Assembly: GCA_947174615.1 (NCBI GenBank)
Contig: CAMWJQ010000087.1
Location: forward strand, 1 to 10,965
Source: an uncultured Lachnospiraceae bacterium
Lineage (GTDB): Bacteria > Bacillota > Clostridia > Lachnospirales > Lachnospiraceae
Length of the DNA: 10,965 nt
Direction: 5' to 3'
Part shown: piece by piece, positions 1 through 6,923 of the stretch
Numbering within the stretch: the first letter of the stretch is position 1
How the letters are laid out: every line of letters starts with the position of its first letter
The notes under the pieces: generated by a model
The model's database searches: none
Seen by the model: the letters and a program-made list of their open reading frames with translations, nothing else
Told to the model about the DNA's origin: nothing
Program-made: the position numbers and the translations under genes

Positions 1-47
1 GCATAGAACGCTGGGATAATTCCCTGATATTTGCTGATATCTCTCAT
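1..47 (-). CDS. nanA: N-acetylneuraminate lyase (NanA-type), N-terminus only
   Basis: The leftward reading from ATG at 47-45 gives MRDISKYQGIIPAFYA and then runs off the window. From family knowledge this matches the start of the DHDPS/NAL-superfamily lyases found in clostridial sialic acid clusters, where a short charged leader is followed by a G-x-I-P-A-x-Y strand that opens the TIM barrel. NanA splits N-acetylneuraminate into N-acetylmannosamine and pyruvate in the cytoplasm. A ribosome site (AAAGGGG, 53-59) lies five bases upstream, and the gene follows the YhcH-family gene by 33 bases, so it is the next cistron of the transporter operon. Only 15 complete codons are visible. The lyase family is read directly from them, but the substrate is inferred from the neighbours; another DHDPS-family aldolase remains possible. 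Confidence 0.72.
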   Translation of the reverse strand, partial: MRDISKYQGIIPAFY

Positions 48-80
48 ATCTGCCCCTTTCTGCGCACCGCAGCACGCTCT

Positions 81-536
81 CTATTCGCCTACATACACTT
101 TTATAACTGCCTTTTTTATTGTGGAAGGACTGCCCACGGCAAGCTTGACCTTGTGCGCATCCTCCGGCAGCGTGATCAATGCCTTTCCCGGTATCAGTTT
201 GATATAATGCTCCACCGGACCTTCCACTTCCATCAAATCCTTTTCCTCATCAAAATTCTTTACCGTAACCTTCGACAAATCCGATACCCCGACAATCTCC
301 TCTCCTGTCACGGTCATGTGAATATCGGCGTATTTTTTATGTGCCTCAAAAAACGCGCCCTCCTCTGGAATCGTCTCATAGTCAAACACATTCATATATA
401 CCATATTCCCATCAATATCATAATGACCTGCCTTCACATCATCAAGAGGATGACTGCTCAGATACGCGACCGCCTTATCCAAATATTTGCCAAGACCATA
501 ATAATGCTCTATATTTGCGATCTCTGTATAAATCAT
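81..536 (-). CDS. yhcH: YhcH/YjgK/YiaL-family protein, probable sialic acid anomerase (NanQ-like)
   Basis: A 151-residue cytoplasmic protein of the DUF386 (YhcH/YjgK/YiaL) beta-barrel family, at the usual family length. The family core is clear: an I-D-G-x-x-V-Y strand near residues 41-47, the E-A-H-K-K-Y-A-D-I-H block at 64-73, a G-E-E turn at 78-80, and P-E-D-A-H at 124-128 ahead of the closing K-K-x-V-I-K-V strand. E64, H66, H73 and H128 are the expected metal ligands. E. coli YhcH (NanQ) is known to speed up anomer exchange of N-acetylneuraminate, and the position between a sugar transporter and nanA fits that job. Other family members act with beta-galactosidase or pentose pathways, so the role rests partly on context. 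The start at 536 was chosen because an AGGAGG site (543-548) precedes it; that site overlaps the TAG stop of the upstream permease, so translation of the two is probably coupled. The open frame continues upstream to 641, inside the permease gene. Confidence 0.9.
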   Translation of the reverse strand: MIYTEIANIEHYYGLGKYLDKAVAYLSSHPLDDVKAGHYDIDGNMVYMNVFDYETIPEEGAFFEAHKKYADIHMTVTGEEIVGVSDLSKVTVKNFDEEKDLMEVEGPVEHYIKLIPGKALITLPEDAHKVKLAVGSPSTIKKAVIKVYVGE

Positions 537-546
537 AACAAACCTC

Positions 547-1452
547 CTAGCCCTTGACTGCGCCCATTGTGATTCCCTTGGTAAAGTACTTCTGGAAAAT
601 AAGGAAAATGACAATAATCGGAATTGCCGCCAGAGACGCACCTGCCATTATCAAACCAAAATCCGTTGCATTTTCTGCCTGTAACTTTGCGATACCAAGA
701 GAAATTGTCAGGTTCTTCGTGCTAGTCAACATAATCAACTGCATAAAGTAATCATTCCATGAATTAATAAAGGTAAAGATCGCCAATGCACCGATCCCCG
801 GCTTAATCAATGGAAGTGCAATCGTATAGAACGTTTTCCACTCATTTGCACCGTCAATCTTGGCAGCTTCCATCATCTCTCCCGGTATGCCCTCCGAGAA
901 CTGTTTCATCAGGAAAACACCGAACGGCCAGCCCACAATCGGGAAGATTACCGCCCAGATCGTGTTATAGAGTTCCAGGGAAGCCATCTCACGCAGCAGC
1001 GGAATCAGGATAACCTGCTTTGGCAGTGCCATCGCACACACGATCAAAGAGAACACAACGGTGCGTCCGATAAAACGCTTCTTCGCCAGCGCATAGCCTG
1101 CCATCGCAGACGTAATACAGGTAAGCAGCATCGCAGCCACCGACATAAACACAGTATTTAAGAGCCATCTGATCGCGGCTGGCACTTCTGGTCCTGTAAA
1201 GCTGATACCTGTAAATGGAATCTTGATCTCCCAGAGTGCAGCTACCTGTCTGCTAAAAAGTTTTCTGTAATTGTCAAGCACCCACTCCTGCGGCCACCAC
1301 TGTGGTGTCGTGGCATTGATTGCAGCCGAAGTTTTGAAGGAACCGATGATAATCCAGTAAAGCGGAAAGGCAAATGTGAATGCCAAAATCGCAATAATGA
1401 TAACCGATATAATTTTATAAGAGGCTGAACGGTTAAACTGGTTCTGTTTCAT
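547..1452 (-). CDS. Carbohydrate ABC transporter permease, MalG-type
   Basis: A 301-residue inner-membrane permease of the MalG/CUT1 class. Six hydrophobic segments can be made out, the first at about residues 13-36 and the last at about 267-287. The cytoplasmic coupling loop that docks on the ATPase is canonical at 195-219 (E-A-A-x-x-D-G-A, then L-P-L-I-K-P-G). It pairs with the permease 17 bases upstream, and both serve the binding protein encoded before them. No ATPase gene lies in the window; CUT1 sugar importers of Firmicutes commonly share a distant MsmK-type ATPase, so that is the likely partner. Two ATGs are available, at 1458 and 1452. The AAAGGGGG site at 1461-1468 sits only two bases from the first and eight from the second, which favours 1452. 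The substrate is inferred from the cluster: sialic acid or its 2,7-anhydro form. Confidence 0.93.
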   Translation of the reverse strand: MKQNQFNRSASYKIISVIIIAILAFTFAFPLYWIIIGSFKTSAAINATTPQWWPQEWVLDNYRKLFSRQVAALWEIKIPFTGISFTGPEVPAAIRWLLNTVFMSVAAMLLTCITSAMAGYALAKKRFIGRTVVFSLIVCAMALPKQVILIPLLREMASLELYNTIWAVIFPIVGWPFGVFLMKQFSEGIPGEMMEAAKIDGANEWKTFYTIALPLIKPGIGALAIFTFINSWNDYFMQLIMLTSTKNLTISLGIAKLQAENATDFGLIMAGASLAAIPIIVIFLIFQKYFTKGITMGAVKG

Positions 1453-1469
1453 ATACATTTCCCCCTTTC

Positions 1470-2366
1470 CTACTTCGACTCTGCCATCTTAAACTGCAAT
1501 GCTGAGAGCACCGCAATAATAATTGCAAGCACTACGCCCATCGCATTTCCATAGCCATAGCGGTACAGCTTAAATGCATTGTAGTAAATATAGTACATAA
1601 TGGTATCTGTGCTGTGATTTGGTCCGCCGCTTGTCAGCAGCTGGATCAGCGCGAAACACTGGAAACTGTTGATTGTCGTGATCACAAGAATGTACAAAGT
1701 AGTCGGCATGATCTGAGACCATTTAATCTTCCAGAAACACTGGAACTTTGTAGCTCCGTCAACTTCGGCAGCCTCCACGAGCGACTGGTCCACATTGTTG
1801 AGGGCAGATACATATAATACAATTGGCTGTCCCACAGAAGTTGTCAGCAAGATGAGAATAATACAGCCTAGAGCGAATCGCTCATCGCCCAGCCAGTTTA
1901 TATTTTTTTCAATCAATCCGGTATTTGTACCTATGTAATTAAAGATGCCATAATAATTGTTGAACATCCACTTCCACACAACTGCAACTGCAACAGACCC
2001 CGTCACAACCGGCAGATAGAAGATACAGCGAAACGCTGAGCAGGCAGGACCTGCCAGATCATAAATGACCGAACTTACCCACAAGGAGAAAATACAGGTC
2101 ACTGGCACAGAAACAACCACGATGATCACCGTATTTTTGAGCGATCCAAGAAATACTTTATCTTGAAACAGCTCAATATAATTGGCAAAACCAACAAAGA
2201 TATCCTCGCGGTTCATCGTCGCATCAAAAAAACTGGTAAACACACACTGCACCATGGGATATATCACGAATCCCAGAAAGAATATCAGGCTTGGCAGCAT
2301 AAAAGCATAGCCAGCGATTGTCTCCCGGCGCACCAATGCCTTACTCATGCTATTATTTTTTGCCAT
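1470..2366 (-). CDS. Carbohydrate ABC transporter permease, MalF/UgpA-type
   Basis: A 298-residue sugar ABC permease of the CUT1 'MalF-like' partner class. A short basic N-terminus (residues 1-15) leads into the first membrane segment at about 19-41, a P-x-Y-x-x-F/N-Y-type loop (about 56-68), and further membrane segments to the C-terminus. The ATPase-coupling loop starts with E-A-A-E-V-D-G-A at 198-205. Its second half reads K-W-S-Q-I-M-P-T where most relatives have L-P-x-L-x-P-T, a modest deviation that keeps the proline. The start at 2366 is set by a strong AAGGAGG at 2374-2380, seven bases upstream; the in-frame extension to 2417 would run into the intercistronic hairpin and adds no family-like sequence. 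It is separated from the binding-protein gene by 92 bases holding that hairpin. Confidence 0.93.
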   Translation of the reverse strand: MAKNNSMSKALVRRETIAGYAFMLPSLIFFLGFVIYPMVQCVFTSFFDATMNREDIFVGFANYIELFQDKVFLGSLKNTVIIVVVSVPVTCIFSLWVSSVIYDLAGPACSAFRCIFYLPVVTGSVAVAVVWKWMFNNYYGIFNYIGTNTGLIEKNINWLGDERFALGCIILILLTTSVGQPIVLYVSALNNVDQSLVEAAEVDGATKFQCFWKIKWSQIMPTTLYILVITTINSFQCFALIQLLTSGGPNHSTDTIMYYIYYNAFKLYRYGYGNAMGVVLAIIIAVLSALQFKMAESK

Positions 2367-2404
2367 AAGGATTCCTCCTTCCAATAAAATTATCTTATAA
2401 GGAA

Positions 2405-2437
2405 GCGCCCCTCCCACATCGTTTCGGGAAGGGGCGC
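2405..2437 (-). terminator. Intercistronic GC-rich hairpin, probable attenuator or mRNA stabiliser
   Basis: GCGCCCCTCCC (2405-2415) pairs with GGGAAGGGGCGC (2426-2437) with one bulged base and a ten-base loop. It lies just after the binding-protein stop codon and before the ribosome site of the first permease gene. In the leftward transcript no long uridine run follows the stem, so it is probably a leaky terminator or a 3' stabiliser that leaves more binding-protein mRNA than permease mRNA, as is common in sugar ABC operons. The effect on transcript levels is inferred. Confidence 0.7.
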
Positions 2438-2458
2438 ACCACTACATTACTGTATGGA

Positions 2459-3844
2459 TTATTGTGCTGATGCTGCCGCATTTGCTGTTGCCGCAAATTC
2501 CTCGACTGCTGTCTTGACATCTGTACCTGAACCAACCTGCTGGAGCATATTCCACCATGCTGTACGAGCTTCTGCCCACCCGCTTACTACCTGATAGTAA
2601 TCGCCCATATAAGGAATAAACTTCGCATATTCAGACATAAGCGCATCGCCGTCATAGATATTTCCAAGATCCTTTACCGGCCAGAAGTTTGATGCTTTTA
2701 CGCTCTCAACAGCCTGCTTCTCATCATTTGCCATAAAGTCGATAAACGTCTTTGCCGCTGCGATTTTTGCCGGATCGCCATTATCAAAGATACCAAAGCC
2801 CCAGATACCGCCGCAAAGCTGAGGCGTGCCGCTCTCTGTCGGGAATGCCATCGGCAGAACATCAAAATTAATATTTCCCTGGTCCGCATTATTCTTTTCC
2901 TGTGTTGCATTCCAGCAGAATGCCATCGCAAATGTTCCGTTACAGAACATATTTACCTCATCCCCACCTGCTATAGATGCATCAAAGTTAATCCCGTCCA
3001 TACTCTTTAACAGTTCAAGCGCCTTGATATTTTCCTCACTGTCTGCGGTGTACTGTGTATGTTCTGCATTGGTAAATGTTCCGCCATACAAATTGTTTAC
3101 CAGTGCACGTGTTCCCTGATCGCCGCCCTGTCCGCTGCAGTACACTGCACCTACATTTGTCTGACCATAGTCATACACTGCCTGAACTGCCTTCTGGAAG
3201 TTTTCTGTTGTCCATGTACCGGTTTCCTCATCAAGATATTGAAGTGCACCTGCCGCCTCAAAGATATCTCTGTTGATTGCCATGGTATGCGCTGTCATAC
3301 ACAGCGGATACTCATAGAATACGCCGTCGTTGCTCTGACATGCACTCTGTACAGAATCATAAATCAAAGACTTTGCCTCGTCTGTCCACAAATCACCTAA
3401 ATCTACCATCAGACCCTTTGCACCCCAGTTTGCCACCAAGCGCTCTGGTCCTTCCAACACCAGATCCGGCGCCTGATTTCCCTCGATTGCAGTGTTGATC
3501 TGATCATCGCCGTTTGTATAATCCAGATATTCAACTGTAACATGGATATCTGGATAAACAGCATTAAAATTTGCTATCATACCGCTAACTGTAGCCGCAT
3601 CTCCCCAGCTTCCAACCGGATAGGTCCACAAAGTGATATCTGCTGCCTGTGAAGCATCTGCAGATGTGTCCGCTGGAGTCTGGCTGTCTGCATTATTGTC
3701 GTTGTTCGCACTGTCATCTGTTTTTTCTGCCGGCGCAGGCGCCGGTGCAGGCTGGCTTGCCCCTGTGTCTTTGCTGCCGCATGCAGCAAGAGAACATACC
3801 ATAACACAGCTCAGTGCCAATGCCATAAATTTACGCTTCTTCAT
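2459..3844 (-). CDS. Extracellular sugar-binding lipoprotein of the ABC importer
   Basis: A 461-residue family-1-type solute-binding protein. Residues 1-22 form a lipoprotein signal (K-K-R-K, hydrophobic core, L-A-A-C lipobox), so the mature protein is anchored through C22 on the outer face of the membrane. Residues 23-67 are a low-complexity tether rich in Ala, Pro, Asp and Asn. From about 70 the binding domain begins with I-T-L-W-T-Y-P, and many aromatic residues (several W and Y) are spread through the body, as expected for sugar stacking. It starts the leftward operon: an AAAGGAGG site lies seven bases before ATG, and a near-consensus promoter lies at 3922-3950. Context (nanA, YhcH, nagAB, ROK kinase) makes a sialic acid ligand likely. 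In gut Lachnospiraceae, transporters of this layout may take Neu5Ac or 2,7-anhydro-Neu5Ac; sequence reading alone does not distinguish them. Confidence 0.94.
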   Translation of the reverse strand: MKKRKFMALALSCVMVCSLAACGSKDTGASQPAPAPAPAEKTDDSANNDNNADSQTPADTSADASQAADITLWTYPVGSWGDAATVSGMIANFNAVYPDIHVTVEYLDYTNGDDQINTAIEGNQAPDLVLEGPERLVANWGAKGLMVDLGDLWTDEAKSLIYDSVQSACQSNDGVFYEYPLCMTAHTMAINRDIFEAAGALQYLDEETGTWTTENFQKAVQAVYDYGQTNVGAVYCSGQGGDQGTRALVNNLYGGTFTNAEHTQYTADSEENIKALELLKSMDGINFDASIAGGDEVNMFCNGTFAMAFCWNATQEKNNADQGNINFDVLPMAFPTESGTPQLCGGIWGFGIFDNGDPAKIAAAKTFIDFMANDEKQAVESVKASNFWPVKDLGNIYDGDALMSEYAKFIPYMGDYYQVVSGWAEARTAWWNMLQQVGSGTDVKTAVEEFAATANAAASAQ

Positions 3845-3889
3845 AATAAGCCCTCCTTTAATTTGGAAAAATTGTTTAAAAAAATGCAG

Positions 3890-3901
3890 CCTTACGTAAG
3901 G
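3890..3901. promoter_or_regulatory. Perfect 12-bp palindrome in the leader of the transporter operon
   Basis: CCTTACGTAAGG is a perfect palindrome lying about 15-26 bases downstream of the start site predicted for the leftward promoter. That position suits a repressor operator that blocks early elongation. The obvious candidate binder is the RpiR-family regulator encoded at 6924-7781, but no known operator was matched, and no second copy was noticed in the window. Confidence 0.45.
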
Positions 3902-3921
3902 TTTTTGTTGATTATGACATC

Positions 3922-3950
3922 ATTGTACTTTCACTATGTACTTTTGTCAA
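3922..3950 (-). promoter_or_regulatory. Sigma-A promoter of the binding protein/permease/nan operon
   Basis: Read leftward, TTGACA (3945-3950) and TACAAT (3922-3927) are separated by exactly 17 bases. The -35 box is consensus and the -10 box differs at one base. Predicted transcription starts near 3915, giving a leader of about 70 bases before the ATG at 3844. The flanking DNA upstream is very AT-rich. Confidence 0.85.
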
Positions 3951-3959
3951 TACATTTTT

Positions 3960-4000
3960 GAAAAATTTTTTCTAATTTTTTATTTTTTGAAAATTTTTCA
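3960..4000. promoter_or_regulatory. Pair of GAAA-T-TTTC dyads between the divergent promoters
   Basis: Two perfect 13-bp dyads with a central T, GAAAAATTTTTTC (3960-3972) and TGAAAATTTTTCA (3988-4000), have centres 28 bases apart. The first lies just upstream of the leftward -35 box, the second upstream of the rightward promoter. Such GAAA/TTTC dyads resemble operators of some RpiR-family regulators, so this may be where the cluster's own regulator binds both arms. The stretch is also extremely AT-rich, so simple UP-element or bent DNA is an equally fair reading. Confidence 0.4.
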
Positions 4001-4019
4001 CATATTATTTTTATAAGAA

Positions 4020-4048
4020 TTGCATCTATTCAAAATATATGCTATAGT
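4020..4048 (+). promoter_or_regulatory. Sigma-A promoter of the nagB-nagA-kinase-regulator operon
   Basis: TTGCAT (4020-4025) and TATAGT (4043-4048) are spaced by exactly 17 bases. Transcription should begin near 4055, leaving a leader of about 58 bases before the nagB ATG. The first bases of the leader contain a short GGGA-N5-TCCC inverted repeat (4058-4070), which is weak evidence for an operator at the start site. Confidence 0.75.
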
Positions 4049-4112
4049 AGCCTCATAGGGAATATGTCCCATTCCGAACTATTTATAATAGGCACATATA
4101 AGGAGGTACACT

Positions 4113-4838
4113 ATGAAAATTTGCAGAGCAAAGGATTACAATGACATGAGCCGCAAGGCTGCCAACATCATCTCAGCGCAGATCATCTTGAAGCCAAACT
4201 GCGTACTTGGTCTTGCCACTGGATCCACACCATTAGGCACCTATAGACAGCTCGTCGAATGGTATGAAAAAGGTGATCTCGACTTCTCCGAAGTCATGAC
4301 GGTAAACCTTGATGAGTATAAAGGACTGTCCCACGAAAACCCGCAGAGCTACTATTACTTTATGAACAAAAACCTCTTTAGTAAAGTAAACATCGACAAG
4401 CACAGAACGTTCCTGCCTGACGGGAAAGAGCCTGACAGCACGACTGCCTGCGAAAATTACAATGAAATTCTTCGCGCTGTAGGCGAACCAGATCTGCAGC
4501 TCCTCGGACTTGGACACAATGGACATATCGGTTTTAATGAACCGGGCGATATTTTCTCGACAGAAACACACTGTATCGATCTGTCAGAACAGACGATCAA
4601 AGCCAATGCGCGCTTCTTCGAGACAGAGGCCGAAGTGCCTCGTCAGGCATACACGATGGGCATCAAGACAATCATGTCTGCACATCGGATCCTGATCATT
4701 GTATCTGGCGAGGACAAGGCAGAGATCGTTAAGACCGCTTTCTTTGGTCCCATCACACCTAAGGTGCCCGCCTCGATCTTACAGCTTCACCAAAATGTAA
4801 CTCTTGTGGCTGACGAAGCAGCACTCTCAAAGTGTTAG
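4113..4838 (+). CDS. nagB: Glucosamine-6-phosphate deaminase
   Basis: A 241-residue cytoplasmic enzyme that turns glucosamine-6-phosphate into fructose-6-phosphate and ammonia, the last step that feeds amino sugars to glycolysis. Family motifs are all present: the phosphate-binding L-A-T-G-S-T-P-L-G-T (34-43), V-N-L-D-E-Y (64-69) with the catalytic D67, and G-L-G-H-N-G-H-I-G-F-N-E-P (132-144) with H138 and E143. Position 136 is Asn in H-N-G-H, the form usual in Firmicutes NagB, where E. coli has Asp. The length fits the short Firmicutes type without the allosteric extension of the E. coli enzyme. Its ATG is preceded by AAGGAGGT at 4100-4107, and it is the first gene of the rightward operon. 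The reading is secure. Confidence 0.98.
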   Translation: MKICRAKDYNDMSRKAANIISAQIILKPNCVLGLATGSTPLGTYRQLVEWYEKGDLDFSEVMTVNLDEYKGLSHENPQSYYYFMNKNLFSKVNIDKHRTFLPDGKEPDSTTACENYNEILRAVGEPDLQLLGLGHNGHIGFNEPGDIFSTETHCIDLSEQTIKANARFFETEAEVPRQAYTMGIKTIMSAHRILIIVSGEDKAEIVKTAFFGPITPKVPASILQLHQNVTLVADEAALSKC

Positions 4839-4858
4839 CACATAGAAAGGCGGGCAAA

Positions 4859-6013
4859 ATGGCGTTAAGAAAAATCATCAATGGTCTTGTCTTTCATGAA
4901 GACGGTTCTTTTACTCCAGAAACTGTATATATTTGTGGTGAAAAAATCGTATCACAAGAAGTATACGAAAAAGAATACAATAATACATCCGGCAATGAAA
5001 TTGTGACTGACGCCGCTGGGAATTATGTGATTCCCGGTTTGACCGACATTCATTTTCACGGCTGCATGGGAAGCGACTGCTGTGACGGTACTGTGGAAGC
5101 TTTTCAGACCATAGCGCGCTACGAGCTGAGCCAAGGGATTACTTCCATCACACCAGCCACCATGACCATGTCAGAAGAGGTTTTATCAGGGATCTGCCGC
5201 GCAGCAAAAACTTATCGCGATACAACAGACGAAAATGCTGCAGATTTCTGTGGTCTCTACATGGAAGGACCTTTTATCAATGCTTCCAAAAAAGGCGCAC
5301 AGAACGAAAAGTATATCACGCCTGCTGACACTGCCCTGTTCAATCGGCTCCAAGACCTCTCAGAAAACATGCTGCGCACTGTAGCGATCGCTCCTGAGAC
5401 AGCGGGCTCTATGGATTTTATCCGTGAAAACAGCAGCCGCGTTAACATTTCCATCGCACATACCGCGGCGGATTATGACACCGCAAAGGAGGCAATTGCC
5501 TGTGGCGCTTCACAGTTGACGCATACTTACAACGCCATGCCCCCTTTCAGCCACCGCGCCCCCGGACCGATCGGAGCTGCTGCCGACGACGAGCGCTGCC
5601 GGGCAGAATTGATCTGTGATGGCATCCACATTCACCCTGCCGTCGTGCGAACTACCTTTAAAATTTTTGGCGACGACAGAATCATTCTGATCAGTGACAG
5701 TATGCGGGCGTCTGGTCTTGCGGACGGACAGTACGACTTAGGCGGGCAAAACGTCACCGTGAAGGGAAATCTGGCTGTTCTGGAAGATGGTACCATCGCA
5801 GGCTCTGTGACAAATCTTATGGGCTGTGTGCGCACCGCTGTGCACGACATGGGCATTCCTCTCGCCAGTGCAGTCAAATGCGCTGCTGTCAACCCTGCAA
5901 AAGCAGTTGGAATTTACGATTCCTATGGGAGTCTCGCTCCCGGCAAATATGCAAATATCGTGATTCTGGGCAAAAGTCTAACGATCAAAACCGTGATTCA
6001 CCACGGCATTTAA
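4859..6013 (+). CDS. nagA: N-acetylglucosamine-6-phosphate deacetylase
   Basis: A 384-residue amidohydrolase-superfamily enzyme that removes the acetyl group from GlcNAc-6-phosphate to give the NagB substrate. The metal and catalytic residues sit in their usual order: H65-F-H67 after the D-I strand, E136 in M-E-G-P-F-I, H201 in S-I-A-H-T, H222 in T-H-T-Y-N-A-M-P-P, and the general base D280 in I-S-D-S-M. H-R-A-P-G (232-236) is the substrate-contact loop. The start at 4859 was chosen because AGAAAGG (4844-4850) lies eight bases upstream and the product then begins like relatives (M-A-L-R-K-I-I-N-G). The open frame extends to 4832, overlapping nagB, without a better ribosome site. It follows nagB by 20 bases. 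Confidence 0.97.
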   Translation: MALRKIINGLVFHEDGSFTPETVYICGEKIVSQEVYEKEYNNTSGNEIVTDAAGNYVIPGLTDIHFHGCMGSDCCDGTVEAFQTIARYELSQGITSITPATMTMSEEVLSGICRAAKTYRDTTDENAADFCGLYMEGPFINASKKGAQNEKYITPADTALFNRLQDLSENMLRTVAIAPETAGSMDFIRENSSRVNISIAHTAADYDTAKEAIACGASQLTHTYNAMPPFSHRAPGPIGAAADDERCRAELICDGIHIHPAVVRTTFKIFGDDRIILISDSMRASGLADGQYDLGGQNVTVKGNLAVLEDGTIAGSVTNLMGCVRTAVHDMGIPLASAVKCAAVNPAKAVGIYDSYGSLAPGKYANIVILGKSLTIKTVIHHGI

Positions 6014-6034
6014 ATGACAAGGAGGTAACAGTAT

Positions 6035-6919
6035 ATGGCAACCATGGTTCTTGACATCGGAGGAACAGCGATTAAATCCGGCTTATACGTAGATGGCACA
6101 CTGACAGACATCAGAGAAACCCCTACGGAATCCTATCAGGGCGGCGCTCATGTGGTAAACCGCGCAAAGGAGATTATCACAGATTATAGACAGCGCAGTG
6201 CATTTGAGCGCATTGGTATCAGCACTGCCGGACAAGTTGACCCTGTACATGGTCAGATTATCTACGCAAACGAAAATATTTACGGCTACACTGGAACAAA
6301 GTTAAAGGAACTCATGGAACAACAATTTCATGTACCCGTCTCTGTAGAAAATGATGTCAATGCAGCAGCCATCGGTGAGTCCGTATTCGGCGCAGGCAAA
6401 GGCTTCAAAGAGTTCGTCTGCCTGACATATGGCACTGGTGTAGGCGGCGCCATTTTCACCAACGGAAAACTTTACACCGGAAGCAGTTATTCTGCCGGAG
6501 AATTTGGCGCCATCGTCACGCATCCCGAAGCTCGATTTGTCAGCGAGAACATATTTTCTGGCTGTTATGAAGAATATGCTTCCACGACTGCCCTTGTAAA
6601 AAATGCAAAGCGCTTCGACCCCTCCTTGTCCAATGGGCGCAGAATATTTGAACGCTTTGACGAACCTGAAGTGAAGGCGCTGATTGATCACTGGATTCTG
6701 GAAATAATCTATGGATTGACCACCATTATCCATATGCTGAACCCCGAATGTGCCATTCTCGGCGGCGGTATCATGGAGCAGCCTTATGTTATAGAACAGA
6801 TCCGCGAAAAACTGTACCCGAATATTATTTCCAGTTTCCATCAGGTAAAAATTGAGAAAGCAGCGCTTGGCAATCGCGCCGGTATGCTGGGAGCTGCTGT
6901 ATTACACGAAAGGAGATGA
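6035..6919 (+). CDS. nanK: ROK-family sugar kinase, probable N-acetylmannosamine kinase
   Basis: A 294-residue ROK-family kinase. It shows the phosphate-binding D7-I-G-G-T at the N-terminus, the sugar-binding and catalytic E-N-D-V-N-A block (105-110, catalytic D107), the G-T-G-V-G-G adenosine loop (133-138) and a late G-G-G-I turn (243-246). In this cluster the expected reaction is ATP-dependent phosphorylation of N-acetylmannosamine released by NanA. The usual ROK zinc site is missing: after A-G-E-F-G (154-158) the G-H histidine is replaced by Ala, and the C-x-C-G-x-x-G-C run is reduced to a lone C177. Zinc-less ROK kinases of this G-E-F-G type occur in other Firmicutes, so loss of function is not implied. 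AAGGAGGT (6019-6026) precedes the ATG, 21 bases after nagA. A glucose or GlcNAc kinase is the alternative. Confidence 0.82.
   Translation: MATMVLDIGGTAIKSGLYVDGTLTDIRETPTESYQGGAHVVNRAKEIITDYRQRSAFERIGISTAGQVDPVHGQIIYANENIYGYTGTKLKELMEQQFHVPVSVENDVNAAAIGESVFGAGKGFKEFVCLTYGTGVGGAIFTNGKLYTGSSYSAGEFGAIVTHPEARFVSENIFSGCYEEYASTTALVKNAKRFDPSLSNGRRIFERFDEPEVKALIDHWILEIIYGLTTIIHMLNPECAILGGGIMEQPYVIEQIREKLYPNIISSFHQVKIEKAALGNRAGMLGAAVLHERR
6909..6915 (+). promoter_or_regulatory. Ribosome binding site that selects a TTG start
   Basis: AAAGGAG lies eight bases before TTG at 6924-6926 and overlaps the end of the kinase gene, whose TGA stop is at 6917-6919. No ATG in the regulator frame occurs between here and the conserved N-terminal helix, so this site decides the start. 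Confidence 0.75.
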
Positions 6920-6923
6920 TTGT

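Noticed and set aside
537..641. Longer start for the YhcH-family gene
   Set aside because: The extra 35 residues lie inside the permease gene in another frame and are Arg/Ser-rich noise; AGGAGG at 543-548 points to the ATG at 536.
2367..2417. Longer start for the first permease
   Set aside because: The extension passes through the ribosome site and the intercistronic hairpin; ATG at 2366 has AAGGAGG with good spacing.
3845..4112. CcpA catabolite-repression (cre) site
   Set aside because: I looked for a TGWAANCGNWNNCA-like site near both promoters and found no convincing match.
6302..6841. 179-residue antisense frame over the kinase gene
   Set aside because: It is fully antisense to an intact ROK kinase, has no ribosome site and shows no family-like motif.
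6852..6923. ATG-initiated N-terminal extension of the RpiR regulator
   Set aside because: It overlaps the kinase gene by 68 bases, has no ribosome site, and the extra 24 residues do not look like the RpiR N-terminus; TTG at 6924 has both spacing and family fit.
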